A stretch of DNA of 64,000 bases from Maritimibacter sp. HL-12. Its GTDB lineage: Bacteria; Pseudomonadota; Alphaproteobacteria; Rhodobacterales; Rhodobacteraceae. The translations under genes were made by a program, and so were the position numbers. Below the pieces are notes generated by a model that saw only the letters and a list, made by a program, of their open reading frames with translations, was not told where the DNA came from and ran no database searches. The stretch lies in contig NZ_FXBQ01000001.1 of assembly GCF_900177545.1 (NCBI RefSeq), positions 186,001 through 250,000 on the forward strand, given 5' to 3'. Shown piece by piece: positions 8,446 through 17,012 of the stretch. How positions within the stretch are numbered: position 1 is the first letter of the stretch; the number at the start of each line of letters is the position of its first letter.

Positions 8446-10293
8446 ATGCTGCGCATGGATGACATCTCCTATTCGGTCGAAGGCCGCCCGCTGATCGAAC
8501 ACGCCTCCGCCGTGATCCCCGATGGCCACAAGGTGGGCCTCGTCGGGCGCAACGGCACGGGCAAGACCACGCTGTTTCGGCTGATCCGGGGCGAGCTCAC
8601 GCTGGAAACCGGCGAGATCACCTTGCCCAAGGGCGCCCGAATCGGCGGCGTGGCGCAGGAGGCCCCGGCGACCGACGACAGCCTGCTCGACACCGTGCTT
8701 GCCGCCGATATCGAGCGCGCCGCGCTGATGGCCGAGGCCGAGCACGCCACCGATCCGCACCGCATTGCCGAAATCCAGACCCGACTCGGCGATATCGACG
8801 CCTGGTCGGCCGAGGCGCGGGCCGCCTCGATCCTGCGCGGGCTTGGCTTCGACAGCGCCGCCCAGGCCCGGCCCTGCGCCGATTTTTCCGGCGGCTGGCG
8901 GATGCGCGTGGCGCTCGCGGCGGTGCTGTTCTCGCGGCCCGACGTGCTGCTGCTCGACGAACCCACGAACTACCTCGACCTCGAAGGCGCGCTCTGGCTC
9001 GAAAACTACCTCGCGCGCTATCCCCATACCGTGATCATCGTCAGCCACGACCGCGACCTGCTCAACCGCGCGGTGACCGGCATCCTGCACCTCGAAGACC
9101 GCAAGCTGACCTATTATTCCGGGCCCTACGACACCTTCGCCAAGACCCGCGCCGCCCGGCTCGCCGCCGCCGAGGCCGAGAACCGCCGGGTCGAGGCCCG
9201 GCGCGCGCATCTGCAAAGCTTCGTCGACCGGTTCCGCGCCCAGGCCACCAAGGCCCGGCAGGCGCAATCGCGGCTGAAGATGATCGAGCGGCTGACCTTC
9301 ACCGCCACCCCGCAGGAGGCGGCGCTCAGGCGCTTCACCTTCCCCGAACCCGAAGAGATCTCGCCGCCGGTGGTCACCATGGAGGGCGCAAGCGTGGGCT
9401 ACGACGGCACCCCGGTGCTCTCGCATCTCACCCTGCGCATCGACCAGGACGACCGCATCGCTCTGCTCGGCCGCAACGGCGAGGGCAAGTCGACGCTCTC
9501 CAAGCTGATCGCCGGGCGGCTGGCCCCGCTCGCGGGCAAGCTGACGACATCGACCAAGTTGCGCGTCGGCTATTTCGCCCAGCACCAGATGGACGATCTG
9601 CGCGCCGACGAATCCCCGCTCGCCCATCTGCGCCGGTTGCGCCCCGGTGAAACCCCGGCGCGCCACCGCGCCCGGCTCTCCGGCTTCGGGTTGATGGCCG
9701 AACAGGCCGAAACCGTGGTCGGGCGGCTCTCGGGCGGGCAGAAGGCGCGTCTGACCCTTCTCCTGGCCACCCTCGACGCGCCGCACCTGCTCATTCTCGA
9801 CGAGCCCACCAACCACCTCGACATCGAAAGCCGCGAGGCGCTGGTCGAGGCGCTCACCGCCTATTCCGGCGCGGTGGTGCTGGTGAGCCACGACATGCAC
9901 CTGCTCAGCCTCGTGGTCGACCGGCTCTGGCTGGTCAAGGATGGCCGCGTCACCCCGTTCGAGGACGATCTCGACGCCTACCGCAAGCTGCTGCTTTCGG
10001 GCGATACCGCCGCGAAACCCGACAAGCCGAAGGCCAAACCCGAGAAGCCGGGCCGCGACCAGCTCATCGCGCTGCGCGCCGAACTGCGAAAAAGCGAGGC
10101 CCGGATGGAAAAGCTCGAAGAAATGCGCGACCGCCTCGCCCGCAAACTCGCCGACCCGGCGCTCTATGAGAACGCCCGCATCGGCGAGATGGAAGTCTGG
10201 CAGAAGAAATACGCCGAGGTCATGGAAGGGCTCGACCGCGCCGAGACGCTCTGGATCGCCGCACAGGAAAAACTCGACGCGGCCGGAGGCTAG
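8446..10293 (+). CDS. ABC-F family ATPase (YheS/Uup-like)
   Basis: A soluble protein with two ABC ATPase domains and no membrane segments, 615 residues. ABC-F proteins act on ribosomes, resolving stalled or special translation states. Walker A motifs are GRNGTGKTT (34-42) and GRNGEGKST (about 343-351). ABC signatures are FSGGWRMRVALA and LSGGQKARLTLLL, and Walker B regions LLLDEPTNYLDLE and LILDEPTNHLDIE. Between the domains is the long charged P-site tRNA interaction motif linker (about 240-285). The C-terminal 100 residues are a Lys/Glu-rich coiled coil. The start ATG is followed by a second in-frame ATG three codons on; either could serve. Which ABC-F subfamily it belongs to is not settled here. 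Confidence 0.93.
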   Translation: MLRMDDISYSVEGRPLIEHASAVIPDGHKVGLVGRNGTGKTTLFRLIRGELTLETGEITLPKGARIGGVAQEAPATDDSLLDTVLAADIERAALMAEAEHATDPHRIAEIQTRLGDIDAWSAEARAASILRGLGFDSAAQARPCADFSGGWRMRVALAAVLFSRPDVLLLDEPTNYLDLEGALWLENYLARYPHTVIIVSHDRDLLNRAVTGILHLEDRKLTYYSGPYDTFAKTRAARLAAAEAENRRVEARRAHLQSFVDRFRAQATKARQAQSRLKMIERLTFTATPQEAALRRFTFPEPEEISPPVVTMEGASVGYDGTPVLSHLTLRIDQDDRIALLGRNGEGKSTLSKLIAGRLAPLAGKLTTSTKLRVGYFAQHQMDDLRADESPLAHLRRLRPGETPARHRARLSGFGLMAEQAETVVGRLSGGQKARLTLLLATLDAPHLLILDEPTNHLDIESREALVEALTAYSGAVVLVSHDMHLLSLVVDRLWLVKDGRVTPFEDDLDAYRKLLLSGDTAAKPDKPKAKPEKPGRDQLIALRAELRKSEARMEKLEEMRDRLARKLADPALYENARIGEMEVWQKKYAEVMEGLDRAETLWIAAQEKLDAAGG

Positions 10294-10480
10294 GGCCGCG
10301 GTCCAAGCGGATATCGGCGGGCGGGCCCGCGCCTTGCCGGATCACCGCATCCCTACCGACAGAAGGCCCCGGCGGTCAGGCAGCGCACCGGTCAAAACGC
10401 CCCGGCTGGCGGCCTGCGAAACGCCGTGTCCACCGCTTCCCCACCGGCCAGACATAAGGTCGCGTCGCCGCTCTGGAACA

Positions 10481-10509
10481 TGGCGCGCACCTGTCGGGAA
10501 TGGTAGAAT
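10481..10509 (+). promoter_or_regulatory. Possible extended -10 promoter for the zinc-ribbon gene at 10530
   Basis: TGGTAGAAT at 10501-10509 fits an extended -10 element (TG, one base, TAGAAT). The hexamer 17 bases upstream, TGGCGC, is a poor -35, which extended -10 promoters tolerate. The start codon lies 20 bases downstream. Confidence 0.35.
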
Positions 10510-10529
10510 GGCTGCGGAGGGTAACAGCG

Positions 10530-11357
10530 ATGGGAAGCGTGCCTGCGTTCTGTTCCGCTTGTGGCACCCCGGCAGCGCCCGGCGGACGCTTCTGCACCGA
10601 GTGCGGCGCACCGCTGGCCGCGCCAGCGTTCAATCGCCTGAAGACGGTCGATCCGCCCCGCGCCCCCCTGCCCCCTCCGGGACCGCCGGTGCACGTGAAG
10701 GCACCCTCGCCCCCTGCCCGCCCGACACCGCCGCACCCGCCGCAGGCTGCGCCGCTTCCGCCGCAGGCTGCGCCGCTTCCGCCACCGCCCGCAGCGCCGG
10801 TTTCGGCCGCCGCGCCCGCAACAACAGCCGGTGGCGAAAACCCCGCAGGCCGGCTGGTGGCGAACATCTTTATCATGGCCCTGTTCTGGGCACTGGCCTG
10901 GGCGCTGGCCGATTTCGCCGCCTATGTCGCCATTGTCGGCATCGACAACCTGGGCTTCGAGATCTCCGATCCATACGGGATGGGCTACGATCTCAACCTT
11001 GCGCGCCAGAACGCCGCAGGGGGCGCGGCGGGCGGCGCGCTGGCGGGCCTGCTGGTGTCGCTGCCCTATTTCGGTGCCCTGGTCTGGGGATGGCTGCGCT
11101 TCGGGTTCACCTTGGTTTTCTGGATCATCTGCGAACTGGTAATCGTCCAGAACTGGGACTCGCTCGCGATTGAAACCGTGGAGGAATTCCTCGTTGTCGT
11201 CGGGTTTTTCGGCCTCGTCTACGGGGCGATATTCTCGATGCTCCTGATCCCCCAGAAACCGGGCATGGGCAATCTCGCGCGGGTGCCGCTTGCCGCGCTG
11301 GCAATCGCGCTGGCCGCCGTCATCGCCCGCTACCTGCAATTCCAGATCGCCGCCTGA
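10530..11357 (+). CDS. Zinc-ribbon membrane protein, unassigned
   Basis: 275 residues, family not recognised. The N-terminus FCSACGTPAAPGGRFCTECG is a zinc ribbon with Cys8, Cys11, Cys22 and Cys25. Residues of about 38-95 are a Pro/Ala-rich linker; part of it is a 21-base tandem repeat in the DNA (PPQAAPL twice). The rest is hydrophobic with four or five predicted membrane helices, starting at LVANIFIMALFWALAW. The start at 10530 is preferred over an ATG ten codons earlier because GGAGGG precedes it. A similar ribbon is found at the C-terminus of the protein at 17013, in the same neighbourhood. This gene converges on the leftward pair that follows. Confidence 0.8.
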   Translation: MGSVPAFCSACGTPAAPGGRFCTECGAPLAAPAFNRLKTVDPPRAPLPPPGPPVHVKAPSPPARPTPPHPPQAAPLPPQAAPLPPPPAAPVSAAAPATTAGGENPAGRLVANIFIMALFWALAWALADFAAYVAIVGIDNLGFEISDPYGMGYDLNLARQNAAGGAAGGALAGLLVSLPYFGALVWGWLRFGFTLVFWIICELVIVQNWDSLAIETVEEFLVVVGFFGLVYGAIFSMLLIPQKPGMGNLARVPLAALAIALAAVIARYLQFQIAA

Positions 11358-11381
11358 AGATCGCCGCCCCCGCCGCCGCGC

Positions 11382-11996
11382 TCAGAACCGGCGCGAAATC
11401 GCGGCCAGCGTGATCCCGAGCACCATGCCCCAGAGCAGTATTCCGATCACCCCGTTGGCGAAGAACTCGTTGTCGACAAGCCCGGCGCGGAACACCGCGG
11501 GATACATCGCCCAGCGCCCCAACTGGATGGCCGCGGCAAACAACGCCCCGGCGATCAATCCCCCGCGCGGGCGCAGCGCGGCAAGGACCATGCCCAGCAT
11601 CGCCCCGATCCAGAGATGATAGCTCCAGCCCGCGACAAGCGCGCCGGCATGGGTCGAGGGCAGCCCGGTAAGGATCTGGCCAAACACCGGCTGCACCCGG
11701 AACGGATCGAACGGCATGTCGAAGACGAGGCGAACACCGACGCGATAAAGGTTGTAGACCAGCGTCGCCGCCAGCCCGGCGGCCAGCCCTGCGCCCAGAC
11801 GCGCCGACCAGGCGGCGAGCCGATCGGCCTGCCCGCGCCACAGCATCACAGCGCCGGCAACAAGCAGGCCGATCGGCAGCGCAACCACCGAAACCGCGAA
11901 GTCTGGCGGCATCCCGGCAAGGCCCGCCCCTGCCAGCCCGACGACGACGAGCGTGGCGAACACCGCGACGAGGGCGAGGATGTGCGGGTGGGTCAT
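11382..11996 (-). CDS. Polytopic membrane protein, unassigned
   Basis: 204 residues with about six predicted membrane helices, beginning MTHPHILALVAVFATLVVVG. I recognise no family. The segment RLVFDMPFDPFRVQPVFG lies between helices 3 and 4, and SYHLWIGAMLGMVLAAL is a likely helix. The ATG overlaps the stop of the propeller gene at 11993 by four bases (ATGA), so the two are probably translated together and may act together. Its only neighbours on the same strand are in this island. Confidence 0.72.
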   Translation of the reverse strand: MTHPHILALVAVFATLVVVGLAGAGLAGMPPDFAVSVVALPIGLLVAGAVMLWRGQADRLAAWSARLGAGLAAGLAATLVYNLYRVGVRLVFDMPFDPFRVQPVFGQILTGLPSTHAGALVAGWSYHLWIGAMLGMVLAALRPRGGLIAGALFAAAIQLGRWAMYPAVFRAGLVDNEFFANGVIGILLWGMVLGITLAAISRRF

Positions 11997-13051
11997 TCGC
12001 CGCTTCCCTGCGTCGACCGCGCCGCGCCGGGACCGGCCAACCGGCTGTGCGCGGCGTCGATCCGGGTCAGCCCCTTGTCGCTGCCGAGCCAGAGGTTGCC
12101 GTCGCTGTCTTCCAGCATGGCCTTGAGTTCGTATCCCGAAAGGCCATCGGCCGGGGAGAGCCGCTGGCTTTGCCCGCCGAAAACAACCGCCGCCCCGTCG
12201 AACTCGGTGCCGAACCAGAGCTGGCCGTGGCGGTCTTCGAACACCAGCCGAACCATGTCGGACGCGAGCCCGTCGGCGGCACCGATGCACCGCCATCCGC
12301 CCAGCGCCTCGGGGTCATCCAGCCGGCACGCGCCGCCGCGCTCCCCGAAGCCGGTGGCAAGCCAGAGCGCGCCGCTGCCGTCCTCGGCAATGTGATTGAC
12401 GCGCAGGTGGGCAAGGCCGTCCGCGCGCCCGAGGGCCCGCCAGCCGTCGGCGTCTTGCACCATCAGGCCGCCAAGGCTTGCGGAGGTCAGGCCAACCCAG
12501 AGCCGCGCACGGCTGTCCTCGAACAATGACAGGACGGCACCTGCCCGCTCCGAGGGGATACCAACCGGCTCGAACCCGGTGCCGGTGACAACCGCCAGCC
12601 CGGCCTCGCCCCCGACGAGGATGCGGCCATCCCCGGTTTCCACCAGGGCCGTCACCGGCCCCGGTGCGATGCTGGCGCTGGCTTCGATCTGCAGCCAGCC
12701 GGTGCCGTCGAAGCGCGCAAGGCCGGTGCGATGCCCGACCCAGAGCCGCCCGGCACGATCCACCAGCAACGCCTTGACATAACCCATGGCAGGCGTGCCG
12801 TCCGGCAGCGCCAAGACCGTGCCGTCCCGGATGTCGAGCACGGCCACACCATCGCGCCCGCCGGCCCAGATCCGGCCACGGTATTGCGCCAGCGCGTTCA
12901 CGTCATGCGGCGGTTGCACGACAGACCAGCCCGGGCGCGCGGCCCCGCCCGGACCGGGCCAGATCGCCGCCGGACCCCAAAAGGCCAGCGCGCCGAGCAA
13001 AGCCAGCGCCAGCGCCGATGCGCCAAGCAATCCGACCTTGCCTTTCATCAT
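11993..13051 (-). CDS. Secreted or anchored beta-propeller protein (two-component propeller repeats)
   Basis: About 352 residues. An N-terminal hydrophobic segment (GLLGASALALALLGALAFWG) is a signal peptide or membrane anchor. The remainder consists of repeats ending in patterns such as GRLWVGHRTGLARFDG, ARLWVGLTSASLGGL, GALWLATGFGER, GQLWFGTEFDGA and GNLWLGSDKGLTRID. These match the Reg_prop-type propeller repeats usually found as periplasmic sensor domains of hybrid kinases. Here there is no kinase part, so the propeller stands alone. The start is chosen at ATGATG (13051/13048), which follows a G-rich stretch; an ATG 14 codons earlier has no ribosome site. It is divergent from the gene at 13213. 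Confidence 0.78.
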   Translation of the reverse strand: MMKGKVGLLGASALALALLGALAFWGPAAIWPGPGGAARPGWSVVQPPHDVNALAQYRGRIWAGGRDGVAVLDIRDGTVLALPDGTPAMGYVKALLVDRAGRLWVGHRTGLARFDGTGWLQIEASASIAPGPVTALVETGDGRILVGGEAGLAVVTGTGFEPVGIPSERAGAVLSLFEDSRARLWVGLTSASLGGLMVQDADGWRALGRADGLAHLRVNHIAEDGSGALWLATGFGERGGACRLDDPEALGGWRCIGAADGLASDMVRLVFEDRHGQLWFGTEFDGAAVVFGGQSQRLSPADGLSGYELKAMLEDSDGNLWLGSDKGLTRIDAAHSRLAGPGAARSTQGSGE

Positions 13052-13212
13052 CCCAGTGCCCCCAGACCCGGCCGCGATCACCGCCATCGGCATGATGAAA
13101 CAGCCAAAGCACTTGGTAATTGATCCATATCATGCCGCTTCGGCGGGATTTCCCTTCCAATATCCACCATCGCCGGGGGCGAGTTGCGCCGGTCCCGGCA
13201 GGGGAGGCTTAG

Positions 13213-14193
13213 ATGCGCCCCGACGATCTGGTGCATCACTATCGGGAACTGAAGGCATCCTGCGACAGCGGCAGGATATCGCAGGAGCGATTCCTGATCG
13301 CCTGCGAAGGCCTGATGGCGCAGGACGACGCCGGCAACTGGTGGGCGGTTGACGCCACCGGGCAGCTCCTGCGCCACGATCCGGGGAGCGCGACATGGCA
13401 GCCCGCAACCGCGGCCGGCGATGCCCGGCCGTGGCGGACTGGCGCGGTGCCCGGATCCGCGGCCCCGGCTGCAACCGTGCGCCCCGCCGATCCGCCGCCA
13501 CCCTTGCTGGACCCGGCATCGCTCACGACGATCGGCATCGTCTTCGGCGCAAGCCTGGTGATCTCGTGGCTCGGCTGGTCGTTTCTGATGGCGCTGCCGA
13601 TGGCGATCAACGCATTGATCCCGACCGGCAGTTGCTCGAACTTCGTTCCGAAAACCTTTGGCATGTATGTCTGCTCCGCCTTCGTCGGGCTCAGCGTCGT
13701 GTTCGGCTCGCTGGTGCTGGCGGTGGCGATGATCCTCCTGCGCAAACCGATCACGGCGGCGATCAACAAGCTCAACGCCGCGGTGCCCGAGAAATACCGC
13801 TCGGTGATGCCCGCCATCGTGGCCGCGGTGTTTTTCGCGGTGGTCTGGTCGGGTTCGCATTACGCCACCGGCCATTCTGTCGGGATCGTCTCGCACCGGG
13901 CCTTCCCGGCCTTGGTTGGGGTGCTGGTGCACCTGACGATCTACTACGGCCCCCCCTTCATGGCCCGTTTCCCCCGCCTGTTCGAGTCCCGCGACCGGCT
14001 GTCGAAATTCTCCCGCTGGATGCTCATGCTGCTGGTGCCCACCGGGCTTTCGCTGCTCCTGACCTTCCAGGAGCGCGTGACGAACGAGGCATTCAAACAG
14101 CAATTCGTGGTGATCGTCGGCATGGTGCTGGCCTATGTCATCCTGACGCCCCGCCCCGGCGCGGGCGCTGCAAATCCGGGAGCCGCACGATGA
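13213..14193 (+). CDS. Membrane protein with N-terminal short helical and Trp-rich domain, unassigned
   Basis: 326 residues. Residues 1-35 (DLVHHYRELKASCDSGRIS and onward) look like a short SHOCT-like helical segment. Residues 38-62 form a compact Trp-containing stretch (DDAGNWWAVDATGQLLRHD), then a Pro-rich linker. From memory, this helical-plus-Trp arrangement occurs in zinc-ribbon proteins of other phyla, but I cannot name a family. The C-terminal two thirds have about six membrane helices. GGGGAGG precedes the ATG. The stop overlaps the next gene by four bases. It is the first gene of a six-gene rightward run that reaches 21545. Confidence 0.78.
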   Translation: MRPDDLVHHYRELKASCDSGRISQERFLIACEGLMAQDDAGNWWAVDATGQLLRHDPGSATWQPATAAGDARPWRTGAVPGSAAPAATVRPADPPPPLLDPASLTTIGIVFGASLVISWLGWSFLMALPMAINALIPTGSCSNFVPKTFGMYVCSAFVGLSVVFGSLVLAVAMILLRKPITAAINKLNAAVPEKYRSVMPAIVAAVFFAVVWSGSHYATGHSVGIVSHRAFPALVGVLVHLTIYYGPPFMARFPRLFESRDRLSKFSRWMLMLLVPTGLSLLLTFQERVTNEAFKQQFVVIVGMVLAYVILTPRPGAGAANPGAAR

Positions 14194-16979
14194 GTTCCCC
14201 TGGCGCATCGGCGGGAACCTCGCGCCGCCTCGTCGCGCTGCTCCCGGTGTTGCTGCTCGCCGGGCTGGCCCTGCTGCTGCCGCAAACCGGCCTTGCACAT
14301 GATTGCTCCGGCCCCGCCGATTGCGAACAGACCGCCGGCTACAACGCCGTGATCTCGGTTGTCGGCGCAGTCTCGGCGGTGGTTGCGGGCGTGCTGGGCT
14401 CAAGCGTCGCCGGCGGCACGGTGCCCGGGGTGATTGCCGGTACCACGCCGCCGCCCGCCACCCCCGGCACCCGCGATGAAAGCGCCGAGGGCACCGCCGG
14501 CGGGTTCACCGAACTGCCCCCCGGCAGCGAGGGCTGGGTGGTGACCGATACCGATGGCAAGCCGCACGTCTTCGCGACCGAGGAGGAAGCGAACCGCTAT
14601 TATGAACGCCTGCTGGGCGAGGCCGAGGCAGAAGCCGAACAGGAGCGCATCCGCCACCTCGAAGGCGATTACCGCAGCGCCGCCGAGCAGGTCGAGTTCC
14701 TGCGCTCGATCATCCAGGGTCTCAAGAACGCCGGGCGCGACCCGAGCGAGCAGATCCGCGAGATGGAACGCTACATCCGCGAGCGCGACCGGCTGCGCGG
14801 CGAGGTCGGGCGCGAAGGCGGCAACACCGACTACACCCCGCGCGAGCGCAGCGCCTGGAGCTTCGGCGAACACGACGACTTCATCAAGCAGCAGAAAGAC
14901 AGCCAGAACCGGCTCGAAACGATCCACAGGATGTCGGACGCGGTCGACCGGATGCGCGACAGGAACATGGTCGGGGAAAACCCCGAGCTGACCCGCAAGA
15001 TCCTCGACCGCCTCGACAGGATGAGCGACGACATGGTGCGCGACGGCCGCCGCGAGCCGACCTGGGAGGAGATCGAGGAGATCAAGCGCATCATCGAGCG
15101 CGACATCGACGCCACCCGCACACGGCAGGAGTCAGACGAGACCAACTGGGTCAAGGAAGGTGCGCAAGACACCGCGCGCGAGATCTTCACCGGCGTCGAT
15201 TCCGAGGGCAACACCTCCTACAAGGCGATGGTCCTGCGCGGGCTGACCGCGGCCGCCACCGGCGGGCAATCCGAGATCGCGATGGAAGTCACCGAGAAGA
15301 TGTATGGCATCCACGACGATGTCATGGCCGGCAAGAGCGGCACCGAGGCTTTCGGCAACGCGGTCAAGCGGGTTCTGGTCGATGAGACGATCGGGCGCGT
15401 CGTCGAGGGCGGGATCAAGACCGGCGGCAAGGCTGGCGGCGAACTCTACGAGCGCACGATCAAGGGCACCAACCTCGACGATGCCCTGCGCACCAAGGTC
15501 CGCAACGCCGATGAATTTCTCAAGCGCGACGTCAAGGACATCCTGCGCGGCTCTGGCGACGATGTTGCCGATGGCCTCGGTCCGCGCGTGCCGCGGGTCG
15601 ACGCGCGCGAGGCCGACGTGAGCCACGGCGGGCGCAGCTTCGACCAGCGCAAGGCCGATTTCGAGGCCGGGCGGACGCGCGGCGCGCAGAAGGTCGGCGA
15701 GCTTGACGAGGCGCTCGAGTATCGCCGCACCAACCCCGACGCGCCGGACGCCGACGCCCGGGTGCGCGATGCGGTCGACAGGGTGCAGAAAGACAAGCAC
15801 GCGATGCACGAGTTGAACAAGCGCGGGGCGGAGGGGCCGAGCGAAACCATCGCCGATTTCAACAAGGAACTCAAAACCTCCTACGAAACCGCCCACGACT
15901 CTGCCCGTCGCCGGATCGCGGACGAATACGGCGTGCCGATCGAAGACGTGAAGGTGGTCAAACCCACCAACGCACCGGGCGACGTGGCCCCTGCCGATCC
16001 GCGCGGTTTTGCCCGCAAGCCCGATCCTGCCATGAAAACCGATGCCGCCGACTACCAGCAGCGCGCGCCCGAAACCGGCGTCGAAGTGCGCGGCGACAAG
16101 GCCAGCTTCGATCAGGACGTGACCTACCGCGTGCGCCAGGACGAGGTGATCGACCCGCGCACCGGCAAGGTTCAGGAAGGCTTCGCCGATGTGCCGAAAA
16201 CCGACAGCCAGAGGATCTACAACGAGGAATTCTACAAGGCCCGACACGGTGGCGATCTGCCCACCAGGGTGAACCCCGAGACCGGCAAGCTCGAAGTCGA
16301 TACCGACGCGGTGAACAAATACGCCAAGGACATGGACCAGGCCTGCACCGACCGGCTCGACGCCGAGGCCTACGGCACCGGCGACAGGGACCTCAAGACC
16401 GCCGTCGATCCGCAACACCGGGGCCGCGATTTCGAGGATGTCGAGGCGGTGGGCAAGACCATGGAACACAAGAACTACGAATGGCAGAACGAGGCGGCCA
16501 AGACCCGCGCCGATGCCAATGCGCTCGATGCGAGAGCCGATACGCTCGAAGCCGGCGGCAAGATGCAGGAGGCCGCCGAGGTGCGCGCCGAGGCGAACGA
16601 CCTGCACGCCAAGGCCGAGGGTCAGATCGAAGAGGGCTACCGCCAGACCACCAAGCAGTTCAAGAACCAGCTCGAAGATCGCGTCGCCAAGCTGAACGAG
16701 CAACACGGACGCAAGGTCGCCGAGGTGCCGCCACGGCTCGAAAAGGCGGTCGACATCATGGAGAACCCGAAGCTGACGCCCGCCGAAGTCGAGCTCGAGC
16801 TGGCGAAGATGGGCTACACCCCCGACAAGGTGGTGCAGCAGATGTCATCGAACCTCGAGTCCTTGCAAAAATTCAAACCACCCGCGGCGGTGGAGCCGCC
16901 CGCCGGTTTCGATCTTGGCAACGCTGCGGTCGAAGGGCTGCGCGGGGCCTCGAAATCCGGTCAGACACCGGGGGTGTGA
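14190..16979 (+). CDS. Large secreted or membrane-anchored coiled-coil protein, unassigned
   Basis: 929 residues, family not recognised. The N-terminus is a signal-like hydrophobic segment (LVALLPVLLLAGLALLLPQ), then HDCSGPADCEQTAGYN and a second glycine-rich hydrophobic helix (VVGAVSAVVAGVLG). The remaining 850 residues are strongly charged with long helical stretches (for example EAEAEAEQERIRHLEGDYR and ADANALDARADTLEAGG), so a coiled-coil rod is likely. Parts with RFDQ-like and HGRKVAEVP segments show no enzyme motif I know. Its start ATG overlaps the previous stop (ATGA). The size, exposed location and absence of known domains make it the most conspicuous unknown here. Confidence 0.8.
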   Translation: MSSPGASAGTSRRLVALLPVLLLAGLALLLPQTGLAHDCSGPADCEQTAGYNAVISVVGAVSAVVAGVLGSSVAGGTVPGVIAGTTPPPATPGTRDESAEGTAGGFTELPPGSEGWVVTDTDGKPHVFATEEEANRYYERLLGEAEAEAEQERIRHLEGDYRSAAEQVEFLRSIIQGLKNAGRDPSEQIREMERYIRERDRLRGEVGREGGNTDYTPRERSAWSFGEHDDFIKQQKDSQNRLETIHRMSDAVDRMRDRNMVGENPELTRKILDRLDRMSDDMVRDGRREPTWEEIEEIKRIIERDIDATRTRQESDETNWVKEGAQDTAREIFTGVDSEGNTSYKAMVLRGLTAAATGGQSEIAMEVTEKMYGIHDDVMAGKSGTEAFGNAVKRVLVDETIGRVVEGGIKTGGKAGGELYERTIKGTNLDDALRTKVRNADEFLKRDVKDILRGSGDDVADGLGPRVPRVDAREADVSHGGRSFDQRKADFEAGRTRGAQKVGELDEALEYRRTNPDAPDADARVRDAVDRVQKDKHAMHELNKRGAEGPSETIADFNKELKTSYETAHDSARRRIADEYGVPIEDVKVVKPTNAPGDVAPADPRGFARKPDPAMKTDAADYQQRAPETGVEVRGDKASFDQDVTYRVRQDEVIDPRTGKVQEGFADVPKTDSQRIYNEEFYKARHGGDLPTRVNPETGKLEVDTDAVNKYAKDMDQACTDRLDAEAYGTGDRDLKTAVDPQHRGRDFEDVEAVGKTMEHKNYEWQNEAAKTRADANALDARADTLEAGGKMQEAAEVRAEANDLHAKAEGQIEEGYRQTTKQFKNQLEDRVAKLNEQHGRKVAEVPPRLEKAVDIMENPKLTPAEVELELAKMGYTPDKVVQQMSSNLESLQKFKPPAAVEPPAGFDLGNAAVEGLRGASKSGQTPGV

Positions 16980-17012
16980 GGCGATGGGGAACAGGGGAAA
17001 GCGAGGCCAGCC

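Noticed and set aside
15132-16706. A 524-residue minus-strand open frame opposite the coiled-coil gene
   Set aside because: Its residues mirror codon bias of the plus-strand gene, it has no ribosome site, and the plus-strand gene is coupled to both neighbours.
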